64,000 nt of DNA from Verrucomicrobiia bacterium (GTDB taxonomy: Bacteria; Verrucomicrobiota; Verrucomicrobiia; Verrucomicrobiales; Akkermansiaceae), in assembly GCA_030431475.1 (NCBI GenBank), contig JAUIJD010000008.1:1-64000 (forward strand). Reading direction: 5' to 3'. Below are positions 19,867-29,218 of this stretch, one piece after another. A program made the translations under genes and the position numbers. How positions within the stretch are numbered: the stretch's first letter is position 1; the number at the start of each line of letters is the position of its first letter. Under the pieces are notes generated by a model. It saw only the letters and a list, made by a program, of their open reading frames with translations. It was not told the DNA's origin and did not search any database.

Positions 19867-20955
19867 TTATCCTTTCTTGTTGGCGGGCTTGTAAAACGGT
19901 TTCTTCACGACGACGGCGGGGAATTTCCGGCCTCGCACGTCGATCTGGAGCGGCGTGCCGACCTTGACCCCCCCGCGCGGCAGGTAGGCCATCCCGATGC
20001 CCTTGCCCAGGCTGGGGGAAAGAACCCCGCTGGTGAGCTCACCAAGGGTCTCGCCCTCCGCCGAAAGCACCGCGTAGTGGGCACGGGGGGGCGCCCCCTT
20101 GTCCGTGTACTCGATCGCGAACAGGCGCTCGTCCGGCCCCTCGGCCTTCTGGGCGGCGACCACGTCACGACCGATGAAATCTCCCTTCTCAAGATCGACG
20201 AAGAACCCGAGACCGGCCTCGACCGGTGTCCGCTCCGGCGACAGGTCGTTGCCGTTGAGCGGGTAGCACATCTCCAGGCGCAGCGTGTCGCGGGCTCCGA
20301 GTCCGCAGGGTTTCGCCCCGGCATCGACGAAGGCCCGGAACGCCCCGGCGCCGTCGGAGGCAGGGCTGAAATACTCGAAGCCGTCCTCTCCCGTGTAGCC
20401 GGTCCGGCAGACGATTCCTCCACCCGGGACCTCCGCGATTCCATTGCGGGGCGGCAACGCAACCTCGGGAAACACCTTCGACCACACCTCGGCGGCGTCG
20501 GGTCCCTGGACCGCCATTCCCGCCCAGGCGTCGCTCTGGTCGAGCAGCTCCACGCCCTCGTCCCGCCGTCCCTCGAGCCACGAGAAATCCTCGGCCATCT
20601 TCGAGGCGTTGACCACGAGGAAGAACTCGTCCTCCGCGAGTCGATAGACGATCAGGTCGTCGATAACGCCTCCTCCCTCGTTGAGGAGGAAGGAATACTG
20701 TCCCTCCCCGTCCCCCAGTTTGGCGACGTTGTTCGCCAGCATCCGGTTGAGCCAGGCCTCGCTTCCGGCTCCCCGCACGATGAACTGCCCCATGTGCGAG
20801 ATGTCGAACACCCCGGCGCCGCTGCGCACCGCCTGATGCTCGTCCATGATGGAGGTGTACATCACCGGCATGTTCCAACCGGCGAAGGGGACCATCCGTC
20901 CCCCGAGCTCGACATGAACGGATTCGATCGGAGAATGCAGCAGATTTTCGGACAC
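19867..20955 (-). CDS. gcvT: Glycine cleavage system aminomethyltransferase (T-protein)
   Basis: GcvT transfers the methylene group from the GcvH aminomethyl-lipoyl arm to tetrahydrofolate, releasing ammonia. Typical motifs are [31 protein letters not shown] and the Asp/Glu-containing [20 protein letters not shown] prefer the GTG at 20955 ([10 protein letters not shown]..., 362 aa); the ORF track begins 12 codons earlier at a TTG inside a promoter-like region. It is the first gene of the gcv operon. I looked for a glycine riboswitch upstream, but only 58 bp separate it from the preceding gene and no such structure is evident. Confidence 0.95.
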   Translation of the reverse strand: MSENLLHSPIESVHVELGGRMVPFAGWNMPVMYTSIMDEHQAVRSGAGVFDISHMGQFIVRGAGSEAWLNRMLANNVAKLGDGEGQYSFLLNEGGGVIDDLIVYRLAEDEFFLVVNASKMAEDFSWLEGRRDEGVELLDQSDAWAGMAVQGPDAAEVWSKVFPEVALPPRNGIAEVPGGGIVCRTGYTGEDGFEYFSPASDGAGAFRAFVDAGAKPCGLGARDTLRLEMCYPLNGNDLSPERTPVEAGLGFFVDLEKGDFIGRDVVAAQKAEGPDERLFAIEYTDKGAPPRAHYAVLSAEGETLGELTSGVLSPSLGKGIGMAYLPRGGVKVGTPLQIDVRGRKFPAVVVKKPFYKPANKKG

Positions 20956-20975
20956 GCGGCGGAACTTGGGTAAGT

Positions 20976-21008
20976 GCGCCGTAAATGTCAAATCAGGCGC
21001 TTTTTTTT
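20976..21008 (+). terminator. Terminator-like hairpin on the + strand, antisense to gcvT
   Basis: On the plus strand, gcgcc (20976-20980) and ggcgc (20996-21000) form a 5-bp GC stem with a 15-nt loop, followed by eight T residues. The gcv operon and the gene before it both run on the minus strand, so this would stop antisense transcription. The loop includes a perfect TTGACA on the minus strand (20986-20991), which could be a -35 box for gcvT, although no good -10 box follows. Confidence 0.35.
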
Positions 21009-21013
21009 GCTAA

Positions 21014-22450
21014 TTATCGACCTGGCTTTGATTCATAGACCGCCTCCATGCGGTCGAGGTATCCGGAGACGGGATCCTTCTTCTCCACCCGCGGTCGTTC
21101 GGCGAGATCGCGCTTCAGACGCAGGTAGTCGTCGAAGCTTCCACTGAGTTCACTCGCCCCCGCGATCTCCATGTAATCGAGGTAGTCGCGCGCGCGCAAC
21201 GATCGCCCCTCCATGATGGCCCGCGTTTCCGCCAGCTCCTGCAGCGCGGCCTCCAGTTCCTCCACGTTCCCCTCCGTCGCCCATTCGACCAGCCACTGCT
21301 GGTACTCGACCAGCAGCGGTCGATAGGAGGGAAAGCACCGGTAGCTCAGGCGGTTGAGCGCTTGCTGCGCCGGGCGGATCGCCGCCAGGCGCGCGGCTTC
21401 CCCCAGCTCCTCGTCCACCGGGCGGCCATCGAAGGGGACCTTCGTCGTCATGCCCTCGAGCTCGACATGCAGCGCGAGCGCCTCCTCGAGCTGACGCTCC
21501 GTTTCGGCGATGGTCATCGAATCGGTGAGCGGCGCATCGGAGAGCTTCGCCAGGGTCAGCGCCCACCACTTCGCCAGGCTCTTTTCGGAGAGGTTGAGGC
21601 TTGGGAAATGACGCCTCAGCAGGATCGGCATCTCGCCCTCGAAGGTCGCCACCGAGCTGCAGAAGGAGGCCAGCGAGGAACGGCCATCCGCCTGCTCCAG
21701 CAGTGCCATGACGAGCGCTCCGGAAAGCACGCGGAACATCTCTCGCGAGACGCCGTCGAGGCGGGCATGCTCGACACTGCTCATGCCCAGCACCTCGTCC
21801 ATCGTGAATCGTCCGCCGCTTTTGAACACCCCTTCGTAGAGCGCCCGGTCGCCGGCGCCGCGCCGCCACGCCAGAGTCTCCTGCATCCCCTCGACCAGCC
21901 ACGTGGGGGCCATCACGGGGGAGTCCAGATCGCCGGGCACGACCTCCTTGAGCGACCTTTGGTAGATCAACCCGCGGAATATCGCCCGCTGCAGCCGCTC
22001 GTGGTCGACTCCCCGTGAAAGGTCGACGTGGATGTTCAGCAGGAACGTGTCCTTCGTGAAACGCAGCTCCAACGCCATCGCCCGCGGTTTCGGCGGGTCT
22101 CCCGCCTGCCCGTGGAGCAGGATTTCGATGGGCATGGTCACCGGCTGTTCCTCCAGCCCCAGCAGGTCCTGGAAGTCCTTGCGCGCCGCCTCCGCTTGCA
22201 GCGCCAGCGAGGCCCGGAGTTCCCCGCTGCCCCCCGAGACGCCGAACTGGCGACTGCTCGACTCGACGCGACCCCGCTTCGGCAGCCCGGGGTTCACCGT
22301 CGGTTCCTCGATCCGAAGCGGCGCATCCCCCTCGTCCGGCGCCACGGCATCGGGATCGAGCAGCGGCAGCGCCTTCGGGGGCTCCTCCCCGGTCGCCGGG
22401 AAAACCATCGCGCACGCCAACCAAGCCCCTGCGAGCAAGCGGACCATCAT
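21014..22450 (-). CDS. Secreted peptidase MA-like protein, probably degenerate
   Basis: A 478-aa exported protein (signal peptide LLAGAWLACAMVFPATG). The central part, DHERLQRAIFRGLIYQR followed some 35 residues later by APTWLVEGMQETLAWRR, has the layout of gluzincin peptidase MA-like proteins (HExxH, then a W-x-x-EG motif). The metal-binding HExxH is not intact here, so a structural or inactive role is likely. The C-terminal third is helical. Its start overlaps the stop of the upstream membrane protein (ATGA), so the two are coupled and may form one envelope module. The gcv operon follows on the same strand. Confidence 0.65.
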   Translation of the reverse strand: MMVRLLAGAWLACAMVFPATGEEPPKALPLLDPDAVAPDEGDAPLRIEEPTVNPGLPKRGRVESSSRQFGVSGGSGELRASLALQAEAARKDFQDLLGLEEQPVTMPIEILLHGQAGDPPKPRAMALELRFTKDTFLLNIHVDLSRGVDHERLQRAIFRGLIYQRSLKEVVPGDLDSPVMAPTWLVEGMQETLAWRRGAGDRALYEGVFKSGGRFTMDEVLGMSSVEHARLDGVSREMFRVLSGALVMALLEQADGRSSLASFCSSVATFEGEMPILLRRHFPSLNLSEKSLAKWWALTLAKLSDAPLTDSMTIAETERQLEEALALHVELEGMTTKVPFDGRPVDEELGEAARLAAIRPAQQALNRLSYRCFPSYRPLLVEYQQWLVEWATEGNVEELEAALQELAETRAIMEGRSLRARDYLDYMEIAGASELSGSFDDYLRLKRDLAERPRVEKKDPVSGYLDRMEAVYESKPGR

Positions 22451-23160
22451 GGAGCTCCGGGCATCGCTCGGGTGTTCGGCACCGGATCAAGCACCAGCTT
22501 GCCCTCTTCGAGGCGGATCCGTGCCATCTCGTCGATGAAATCCAGCCCCTTCACGGCTTCGGCCCCGTCGGTGCGGTAGACCCCCGCCAGGTTCTTGAAC
22601 GAGGGAAGAACCAGCACGAGGAAGCCCTGGGGCACCGGCAGCCGGCCGAAGCGTCCGCCGACCGCCGGCCAGGGAAGGCTCTCGTGATACGGACCGCCGT
22701 CGAGGAAGATCTCGGTGTTGATGGTGCCGGTGGGCAGCTCGGTCTGCTCGACCCTCAGAAACATCGACAAGGTCAGCGGCCGTCCCGCGACCTCACGCTC
22801 GATGATCACCTCGGCACGCGCCTCATCCAGCCGCACGGCCACGCTTCGGATGCTGACCTGGCTTGCCAGCATCCCGGCCTGCTCGGCCTTGAGCGTGTCC
22901 CGCAGGTAGAGGTTGATTTCCTCCTCGGTGAGGCTGAGCGAATAACCCCCGTCGAGGGCGTTCTGCATCACCTCCCGCAGGTCGCGGGATGACTTTCCCA
23001 CCGCTCCGGGGCCGCGGCCCTCGAGATCGGAGAGATCCTGGGGCTGAAGGATGAAGAATACCGCCGCCCCCAGCCCGATCAGTCCCCCGAAAACGAACAA
23101 CGCGGTCAGCTTGCCGATGCAGCTGCCTTTCTTCTTCGGAGCCTCGCCGCTCTCACCCAT
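22447..23160 (-). CDS. Membrane-anchored hypothetical protein
   Basis: A short cytoplasmic N-terminus rich in Lys (APKKKGSCIGK) precedes one transmembrane helix (TALFVFGGLIGLGAAVFFIL, about residues 19-38). About 200 extracytoplasmic residues follow, including SLTEEEINLYLRDTL and a beta-rich part (VAVRLDEARAEVIIEREV). The layout suggests an envelope protein that binds a lipid or another protein; no family is recognised with confidence. It shares an ATGA overlap with the downstream peptidase MA-like gene, which supports joint function. Confidence 0.7.
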   Translation of the reverse strand: MGESGEAPKKKGSCIGKLTALFVFGGLIGLGAAVFFILQPQDLSDLEGRGPGAVGKSSRDLREVMQNALDGGYSLSLTEEEINLYLRDTLKAEQAGMLASQVSIRSVAVRLDEARAEVIIEREVAGRPLTLSMFLRVEQTELPTGTINTEIFLDGGPYHESLPWPAVGGRFGRLPVPQGFLVLVLPSFKNLAGVYRTDGAEAVKGLDFIDEMARIRLEEGKLVLDPVPNTRAMPGAP

Positions 23161-23203
23161 GGCCCAGCGCTAAAGGATTCCCGGCCTCTTGCCAAGCGCC
23201 CCC

Positions 23204-23500
23204 TCACGAGGGGGAGCCGCCCGCCCCGGATCCGGAGCTCGACGGCTTGGATTCCTTCTTCTCCGCCGGCTTCGAGGCCTCGCTCTCCTTCTTGGCGCCC
23301 TTCTTGTAGGACTCGGAACGGTAGTCGGTCTGGTAAAAGCCTCCGCCCTTGAAGATCACCCCGGCCCCGGTGCCGAGCAGGCGCTTCACCCGGCCGTCGC
23401 AGTCCTCCGCCGGACAGTCCTCCAATTTCGGGTCGTTCATGCCCTGGAACACCTCGAACTGGTGGCCACAGCTTTCACAGCGATAGTCGTAAGTCGGCAT
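23204..23500 (-). CDS. FmdB-type zinc ribbon protein
   Basis: The N-terminus MPTYDYRCESCGHQFEVFQ with CxxC, followed by CPAEDCDG, is the zinc ribbon of the FmdB/regulatory family. The middle FKGGGFYQTDYR is the usual second conserved block. The C-terminal 30 residues are a low-complexity Lys/Ser/Gly tail. These small proteins are widespread, and their role (regulation or metal-dependent scaffolding) is not established. Length is 98 aa. It lies 43 bp upstream of the membrane-anchored protein on the same strand. Confidence 0.88.
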   Translation of the reverse strand: MPTYDYRCESCGHQFEVFQGMNDPKLEDCPAEDCDGRVKRLLGTGAGVIFKGGGFYQTDYRSESYKKGAKKESEASKPAEKKESKPSSSGSGAGGSPS

Positions 23501-23615
23501 AAGCTAGGAAGTTGCGGCGCTCCCTCTACCACCTTTTCCGCGCCTTGCAACTCCCGGTTCACCGGCAGCCGGCCTTGACCCCCCGCCTCCGGCGCGTATC
23601 TCTACCGGCGTCCGC

Positions 23616-24227
23616 ATGAAACGCCTCGCCGCCCTTCTCGCTCCCCTTCTGTTCGTCACCTCCTGCAATTTCGGCGGGGGCGACAGCCAGAGCCGCTATC
23701 TCGCCGCCTACGGCCCGCCCCGCCAGGAGCAGCGGGCTCCGGAGGACCCCGGGGCGGCCCTCCCCGACGACGTTTCCTACTGGGCCGGCGACGGCGTCCG
23801 CGGCGCGCCCTCGGTGCGCATCGACCTCAGTGCCCAGAAGGCTTTCTTCTACAAGGCCGGCACCCTGGTCGGCGTGTCCCGGATCTCGACCGGCAGCGAC
23901 GAGCACGCCACCCCGCCCGGCACCTTCAAGATCATCCAGAAGAACAAGGACCACCGCTCCAACCTCTACGGGATCTTCAAGGACAAGGCGACCGGCCAGG
24001 TGGTCAACGACGACGTCGACACCTCCAAGGACAAGACCCCGCCCGGATGCGTCTACGTCGGCGCCCCCATGCCCTACTTCATGCGCTTCAACGGCGGCAT
24101 CGGCATGCACACCGGCTACCTCCCCGGCTACAACGCCTCCCACGGGTGCGTCCGCATGCCGCACAAGATGGCCAAGGCCTTCTTCGAGAACGTCGAGATC
24201 GGCACCCCGGTGATCGTTCAGCGATGA
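23616..24227 (+). CDS. L,D-transpeptidase (YkuD) lipoprotein
   Basis: A cell-wall enzyme that would form 3-3 crosslinks or attach proteins to peptidoglycan. The lipobox LFVTSC follows a short signal peptide, so the protein should be lipid-anchored in the envelope. The YkuD domain spans about residues 65-203: STGSDEHATPPGTF and the catalytic motif HTGYLPGYNASHGCVRMP with Cys near residue 182. Unlike the fusion at 14.4 kb, this one is exported. Its stop overlaps the rhodanese start (ATGA). Confidence 0.92.
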   Translation: MKRLAALLAPLLFVTSCNFGGGDSQSRYLAAYGPPRQEQRAPEDPGAALPDDVSYWAGDGVRGAPSVRIDLSAQKAFFYKAGTLVGVSRISTGSDEHATPPGTFKIIQKNKDHRSNLYGIFKDKATGQVVNDDVDTSKDKTPPGCVYVGAPMPYFMRFNGGIGMHTGYLPGYNASHGCVRMPHKMAKAFFENVEIGTPVIVQR

Positions 24228-24580
24228 GCGACCTGCCCGACCCCGACACGACGATGGAGATGTCCGTCGAGGAGGTCTCCGCTCTCGGCCCGGCCATCGC
24301 CGCCGGCGACCTCCTCCTCCTCGACTGCCGGGAGGACGACGAGTGGCGCATCAACCGTCTGCCCGATGCCCGTCTCGTGCCCCTTTCCCGGTTCGCCACC
24401 GAGGCGGCCTCCGTGCTCGGTGACTCGGGCAAACCCTGCATCATCTACTGCCACCACGGCATGCGTTCGCTGCGGGCCACCGAATGGCTCCGCAGTCACG
24501 GACACCGGCAGGCGTGGTCGATGAAGGGCGGCATCCACGCCTGGTCGGAGCACATCGACCCCGAAGTCCCGAAGTACTAG
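24224..24580 (+). CDS. Rhodanese-like domain protein
   Basis: A single rhodanese domain of 118 aa. The active loop YCHHGMRSLRA carries the persulfide-forming cysteine, and LLLDCREDDEWRINRLPDA is the usual CH2-type N-terminal motif. It lacks a signal peptide, so it should act in the cytoplasm in sulfur transfer or thiosulfate detoxification. It starts inside the stop of the transpeptidase gene (ATGA) and ends 7 bp before dtd, so the three are likely co-transcribed even though their functions look unrelated. Confidence 0.9.
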   Translation: MSDLPDPDTTMEMSVEEVSALGPAIAAGDLLLLDCREDDEWRINRLPDARLVPLSRFATEAASVLGDSGKPCIIYCHHGMRSLRATEWLRSHGHRQAWSMKGGIHAWSEHIDPEVPKY

Positions 24581-24587
24581 GTCCACC

Positions 24588-25043
24588 GTGCGTGCCGTCG
24601 TCCAGCGTTGCTCCGAGGCGTCCGTCACGATCGACGGCGAACCGGTCGCCTCGATCGGCAGCGGCCTCCTGATCCTCCTCGGCGTGGAAGCGGGCGACGG
24701 CCCGGAGGACCGCGACTGGCTCGCCGGCAAGATCGCACGGATGAGGATCTTCGGCGACGCGGAGGGCAGGATGAACCTCTCGCTGGCCGACCTTCCCGAA
24801 TCGGGCGCGATCGTCGTCAGCCAGTTCACGCTCCACGCATCGACCCGGAAGGGCAACCGCCCCTCGTTCATCCGGGCCGCAACGCCCGACCATTCGGAAC
24901 CGCTCTACGAGCAGTTCTGCGAGTCGCTTGAAACCGAGCTCGGACGGAAGGTCGGACGCGGCCGGTTCGGCGCCGAGATGCAGGTGGCCCTGGTCAACGA
25001 CGGGCCGGTGACCATCACCATCGACAGCAAGGCCCGCGAGTAG
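24588..25043 (+). CDS. dtd: D-aminoacyl-tRNA deacylase
   Basis: Dtd removes D-amino acids (and glycine) wrongly attached to tRNA, a proofreading function in the cytoplasm. The family signatures are present: SQFTLHASTRKGNRPSF for the catalytic SQxTL element, and VNDGPVTI for the cross-subunit Gly-Pro motif. The protein has 151 aa, about the normal size. The GTG start at 24588 is 7 bp after the rhodanese stop. Confidence 0.95.
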   Translation: MRAVVQRCSEASVTIDGEPVASIGSGLLILLGVEAGDGPEDRDWLAGKIARMRIFGDAEGRMNLSLADLPESGAIVVSQFTLHASTRKGNRPSFIRAATPDHSEPLYEQFCESLETELGRKVGRGRFGAEMQVALVNDGPVTITIDSKARE

Positions 25044-25058
25044 CCTTCCGCAAGGCTC

Positions 25059-26234
25059 CTACTCCTTGATGCGGACGGAGGTGCCGCAGAAGGTGCAATT
25101 GAACCACTTGAAGGTGATCGTGTGCAGTGCCAGCGCCATGATGTGTCCGAGCAACGGAATGTGGTGGGCCTTGCGATTCTTGAGACACTGGCGCGGGGCC
25201 AGCACCCGTTGTCCGCAGACGCGACATTTCACCCGGTAGGAGATCGAAAAGTAGAGGATGCCGAGCACGGGCACCGCGATCGGGAAGGCGACGAACCACT
25301 TCGGCACCCAGGTGAAGGAACCGTCCGGATTGTCCGAGAGGATCAGCAGCGGCGAGGCGACCAACGCGAGCGGAATCGAGATCTGGAACAGCAGAACCAC
25401 CACGCATCCCGTCCAGACCAGCACGGATCGATCGTGCAGCACGCCCCGGATGAAACGTCGTGACTGCGGGTCCTTGCCCCGGTTCGTCGTCTCGCGGGCC
25501 GTGCGGATCAGGCGGGTTCGCTCATCGACCTCGACCTTCGGGACCGGCGTCGGATCGGCCGCCGCGTCCTCGATATGACGGACCCGGGACGCATCGAATC
25601 CCCGCTTCTCGCCGGCACGGAAATCCGCCACCTGCACCAGGCCCGACGCCCGGCGCTTGGGCATGCCGACCGGCTCGCGCCGCTTTTCTCCGACGGCCAC
25701 ATCCACCTCGAGGTCGCTGTCGGCCCGGTTGAGCACCGGAGCCACGGCGATCTCCGACGGCCGAATCCCGGCCTCCGCCAGCGTGCGGTTGGGAATCGGA
25801 AGCGCCACCGGCGCCCTCGCAAGCATCTCCTGAACGTCGGGATCGGCTTCGAAATTGACGGGCGCATCCACCCGTTGCACCGGAGACTCGGCCTCTCCCC
25901 CGGACGAGTCCTCAGGCGCTTCCTCCCCGCCCGGCGCCTCCTCCTCCGGCGGCGGGTCCGCGGCCTCCGGCTCGCTCGGCGACGCAGGCACCTTCGCGGC
26001 CTTCTTCCTCGCCGCTCCGGGGGCGTTCTTCCGGACCGAGGCGATCCACGCATCGATCTCGTCGACCGAGGGCGTCTCCGGGGCGAGTTCGAGCACCTCG
26101 TTGGCCTTCGTCAATTCACGATGGACCGCTCCGGCATCCGCCGAGAGCAGGTCGCGATCGTTCTCGAATCCGGCCGCCTCCAGAAGATCCAGATGCTCGG
26201 TGGACAGTTCGGAACTGATCGAAAGTTTCGCCAT
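25059..26234 (-). CDS. DUF4332 protein with membrane segment and zinc-binding cysteines
   Basis: Residues 1-75 resemble the DUF4332 helix-hairpin-helix domain (STEHLDLLEAAGFENDRDLL...). A disordered acidic, Pro/Glu-rich linker (about residues 75-125) and a further basic region follow. The C-terminal part has two hydrophobic segments (VLVWTGCVVVLLFQISIPLALVASPLLIL; FVAFPIAVPVLGILYF), then CRVCGQR and CTFCGTS, two CxxC knuckles that could hold zinc. The final segment also has a hydrophobic stretch (LLGHIMALALHTITF). The protein is probably an inner-membrane protein with cytoplasmic HhH and zinc modules. Function unknown. Confidence 0.7.
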   Translation of the reverse strand: MAKLSISSELSTEHLDLLEAAGFENDRDLLSADAGAVHRELTKANEVLELAPETPSVDEIDAWIASVRKNAPGAARKKAAKVPASPSEPEAADPPPEEEAPGGEEAPEDSSGGEAESPVQRVDAPVNFEADPDVQEMLARAPVALPIPNRTLAEAGIRPSEIAVAPVLNRADSDLEVDVAVGEKRREPVGMPKRRASGLVQVADFRAGEKRGFDASRVRHIEDAAADPTPVPKVEVDERTRLIRTARETTNRGKDPQSRRFIRGVLHDRSVLVWTGCVVVLLFQISIPLALVASPLLILSDNPDGSFTWVPKWFVAFPIAVPVLGILYFSISYRVKCRVCGQRVLAPRQCLKNRKAHHIPLLGHIMALALHTITFKWFNCTFCGTSVRIKE

Positions 26235-26294
26235 GAGATGCCCCGGTGGGCGATGAAGGACGCTAGCGGTCCCGGACGGCCGGGCACAAGCCCA

Positions 26295-28985
26295 TCATCC
26301 GAGGGCGTCGACCATCTCTTCGAGCTGGCCGAGCTTCTCCCGCCATTCCTCCAGGCGTTGTTTCTCCTGGTCGACCACCGCCGCCGGTGCCCTTTCGACG
26401 AAGCTGGCGTTGCCCAGCTTGCCCTCCGACTTCTTCACCTCCCCGCGGATCTTCTCGATCTCCTTGCCGAGCCGCTGGCGCTCGGCCTCGACGTCGATCA
26501 ACCCCTCGAGCGGCATCGCGACCTCGCCGACATCCGTCAACGCCGCCGGCGTGCCCTTCGGCGCCTCATAGGCCGGATCGATCTCGATCTCCCCCGCCCC
26601 GGCGAGAAGCGCGAGCACGCCCTTCTCGTCGGCCAACCAGTCCGGAGCCCCCTTGACCACGAAACGGACGTCGCGGCGGTTCGCCACGTTGTACTCCGCC
26701 TTCAGGTTGCGCAGCTTCCCGGCGGAGGCGTAGATCGCCGCCGCCTGCGTCGACGCCGCCCCGGCGTCCACGCCGTCGAGCAATCCCGCCTCGGGCAGCT
26801 CGCGGGCCATCACGAACTCCCCCTTGCCGACGAAGCCCATCCGTGCCGAGAGCTCCTCGGTGACGTGGGGCATGTACGGGTGAAGCAGTAGCAGGAAGCG
26901 CGACATCGTCGCATCGAACACCGCCAGCGTGACCTCGCGCGCCTCGGCCGAGGCGTCGTCCCTCAGGTCGCCCTTCACCGCCTCGAGGAACTTGTCGCAG
27001 AACTCGCTCCACAGGAACTCGTAGAGCCTTTGCGAGATCTCGCCGAAACGATAGTCCGCATACAGCCCCTGAAGGTCCGCCGCCAGGCGGTCCAGCTTCG
27101 CCATGATGTCCACATGGTAGGGCCGCAGCGCCTCTTCCTTTGGCACCTGGGCCTTCTCACCCGGCACATCACCGGAGGCCATCTGCCGGAACCGGCAGGC
27201 GTTGTAGAGCTTGTTGGCGAAGTTCCGTCCTTCCTCGATCTGCGCCTCGTCGAAGCGGATGTCGGTACCGACCGGCGCGATGCGCATCAGGCCGAAGCGC
27301 AGGCCGTCGGCACCATACTTGTCCATCAGGTCGATGGGGTCCGGCGAGTTGCCGAGCGACTTGCTCATCTTGCGACCCTTCATGTCGCGGATCAGTGCGG
27401 TGAAATAGACGTTCTCGAAGGGCCGCTTCTCCTCGAAGCGGAAGCCGGCCATGATCATCCGCGCGACCCAGAAGAACAGGATGTCCGGACCGGTCACCAG
27501 GTCGGTGGTCGGGTAGAACTTCTCCAGCGCGTCGGTGCGTTCGCCGACGTCGGCCATCGTCGCGAAGGGCCACAGCCACGAGCTGAACCAGGTGTCCATC
27601 ACGTCCTCGTCGCGCACCCAGGCGTCCTCGTCCGCGGGCGGTTCGACGCCCACGTGGATGTCGCCCTTTTCAAAGTCCGACATGTCCAGCGACTCGGCCC
27701 CCTTGAGCGCCTCGAGCTTGTCCTTGCGGTACCACACCGGGATCTGGTGCCCCCACCAGAGCTGGCGGCTGATGCACCAGTCCTGGATGTTCTCCAGCCA
27801 GTGCGCGTAGGTCTTCGCCCAGCGCGCCGGCCGGAAGGTGATGTCACCGTCGGCCACCGCCTTCGCCGCCTCGTCGACGCAGGGGTACTTCAGGAACCAC
27901 TGCATCGAAATGCGCGGCTCCACCGGCACGTCGGCGCGCTCGGAAAAGCCGACGTTGTTCTCGTACTCCTCGACCTCCACCAGCAGGCCCATCTCCTCGA
28001 GCTTCTTCGCCGCCAGCTTGCGGGCGTGGAAACGGTCCAGACCGTCGAGATCCGGGCAGTCCGGACAATGGATGGTGCCGTCGGGATGCAGGACGTCGAT
28101 GATCTCGAGATCGTTCTTCATCCCGATCTCGAAGTCCGCCTTGTCGTGCGCCGGGGTGATCTTCAGCGCGCCGGTGCCGAACTCGATGTCGACGTGTTCG
28201 TCGGCCACGATCGGGATCTCGGCCGCGGGAAACGGACGCCGGACCTTGCGGCCGATGTGTTTCGCATACCGCGGGTCCTTCGGGTTCACCGCCACCGCCA
28301 CGTCGCCCATCAGGGTCTCCGGCCGCGTGGTCGAAATGTGCACGTACTCGCCCGGCGCATCGACCAGCTCGTAGCGCATCGTGTAGAGCTTCGAACGCTG
28401 CGGCTTCATGATCACCTCCTCGTCGGAGAGGGCGGTGAGCGAGACCGGGCACCAGTTCACCATCCGCTTGCCGCGGTAGATCAGGCCTTCCTTGAAAAGC
28501 TCGACGAAGACGTGGCTGACCCACTCGGTGTAGCCCTCGTCCATGGTGAAGCGCTCGCGCGACCAGTCGCATGAGCAGCCGAGGCGCTTGAGCTGCTTGA
28601 TGATGATCCCCCCGTGGTGCTCCTTGAAGTCCCACACCTTCTCGAGGAAGGCCTCGCGGCCGAGGTCGCGGCGACCCTTGCCCTCCTCGTCGCGCAGCTT
28701 GCGCTCGACCTTCGTCTGGGTCGCGATGCCGGCGTGGTCGGTGCCCGGCAGCCACAGCACCTCCTTGCCCTCCTGCCGCGCGCGGCGGGCGAGGATGTCC
28801 TGCAGCGTGTTGTTGAGCACGTGCCCGAGGTGGAGGATGCCGGTGACGTTCGGCGGCGGGATGACGATCGAATACGCCGGCTTGTCCGACGACGGATCGG
28901 CCTCGAAACACTTTCCCTCCAGCCAGGCCGCATACCAATGCGCCTCGACCTCTTGCGGCTCATACGCTTTCGCCAGTTCGGACAT
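26295..28985 (-). CDS. valS: Valine--tRNA ligase
   Basis: ValS charges tRNA-Val and edits mischarged threonine. Class I motifs are clear: PPPNVTGILHLGH with the HIGH box, GTDHAGIATQ, and KMSKSLGNSPDPI. The editing domain lies in between and the C-terminal coiled-coil arm (LEGLIDVEAERQRLGKEIEKI) is present, so the 896-aa protein is complete. Start ATG 28985 (MSELAKAYEPQEVEAHWY) matches the family; the track ORF starts in the leader. It is preceded by a 311-bp non-coding stretch downstream of rho. Confidence 0.96.
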   Translation of the reverse strand: MSELAKAYEPQEVEAHWYAAWLEGKCFEADPSSDKPAYSIVIPPPNVTGILHLGHVLNNTLQDILARRARQEGKEVLWLPGTDHAGIATQTKVERKLRDEEGKGRRDLGREAFLEKVWDFKEHHGGIIIKQLKRLGCSCDWSRERFTMDEGYTEWVSHVFVELFKEGLIYRGKRMVNWCPVSLTALSDEEVIMKPQRSKLYTMRYELVDAPGEYVHISTTRPETLMGDVAVAVNPKDPRYAKHIGRKVRRPFPAAEIPIVADEHVDIEFGTGALKITPAHDKADFEIGMKNDLEIIDVLHPDGTIHCPDCPDLDGLDRFHARKLAAKKLEEMGLLVEVEEYENNVGFSERADVPVEPRISMQWFLKYPCVDEAAKAVADGDITFRPARWAKTYAHWLENIQDWCISRQLWWGHQIPVWYRKDKLEALKGAESLDMSDFEKGDIHVGVEPPADEDAWVRDEDVMDTWFSSWLWPFATMADVGERTDALEKFYPTTDLVTGPDILFFWVARMIMAGFRFEEKRPFENVYFTALIRDMKGRKMSKSLGNSPDPIDLMDKYGADGLRFGLMRIAPVGTDIRFDEAQIEEGRNFANKLYNACRFRQMASGDVPGEKAQVPKEEALRPYHVDIMAKLDRLAADLQGLYADYRFGEISQRLYEFLWSEFCDKFLEAVKGDLRDDASAEAREVTLAVFDATMSRFLLLLHPYMPHVTEELSARMGFVGKGEFVMARELPEAGLLDGVDAGAASTQAAAIYASAGKLRNLKAEYNVANRRDVRFVVKGAPDWLADEKGVLALLAGAGEIEIDPAYEAPKGTPAALTDVGEVAMPLEGLIDVEAERQRLGKEIEKIRGEVKKSEGKLGNASFVERAPAAVVDQEKQRLEEWREKLGQLEEMVDALG

Positions 28986-29218
28986 CGCGGCGGAGCCATG
29001 CCAGAGCCCCCCGGTTTTGTAAAGACAGGCGACTTCCGGTAAAACCTCCGCCCGGGGAAAAGAGAAGGGCCCGGCCGACACCACACAGGAAAAAACCCAA
29101 AAACCTGCGCGAAATCTGACCGGGCCCCCTTACCTTAGGGTTCTTGCCCCTCGGCAAAAGTGCTTTGCTTCGATGAAGCTTACATGGAGTGAAACGCCAC
29201 CGACCCGCGATTGTTTCA
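28986..29218 (-). other. Non-coding leader of valS
   Basis: The 311 bp between rho and valS hold no convincing gene. On the minus strand, after the putative rho terminator, there is a small hairpin (TTGCC with GGCAA), several G-rich runs and A/T-rich tracts. I looked for the T-box consensus expected of some tRNA-synthetase leaders and did not find it. A promoter for valS must lie here unless it is read through from rho. Confidence 0.4.

Noticed and set aside
20956-21013. Glycine riboswitch before gcvT
   Set aside because: The 58-bp gap is too short and lacks the conserved glycine aptamer pattern.
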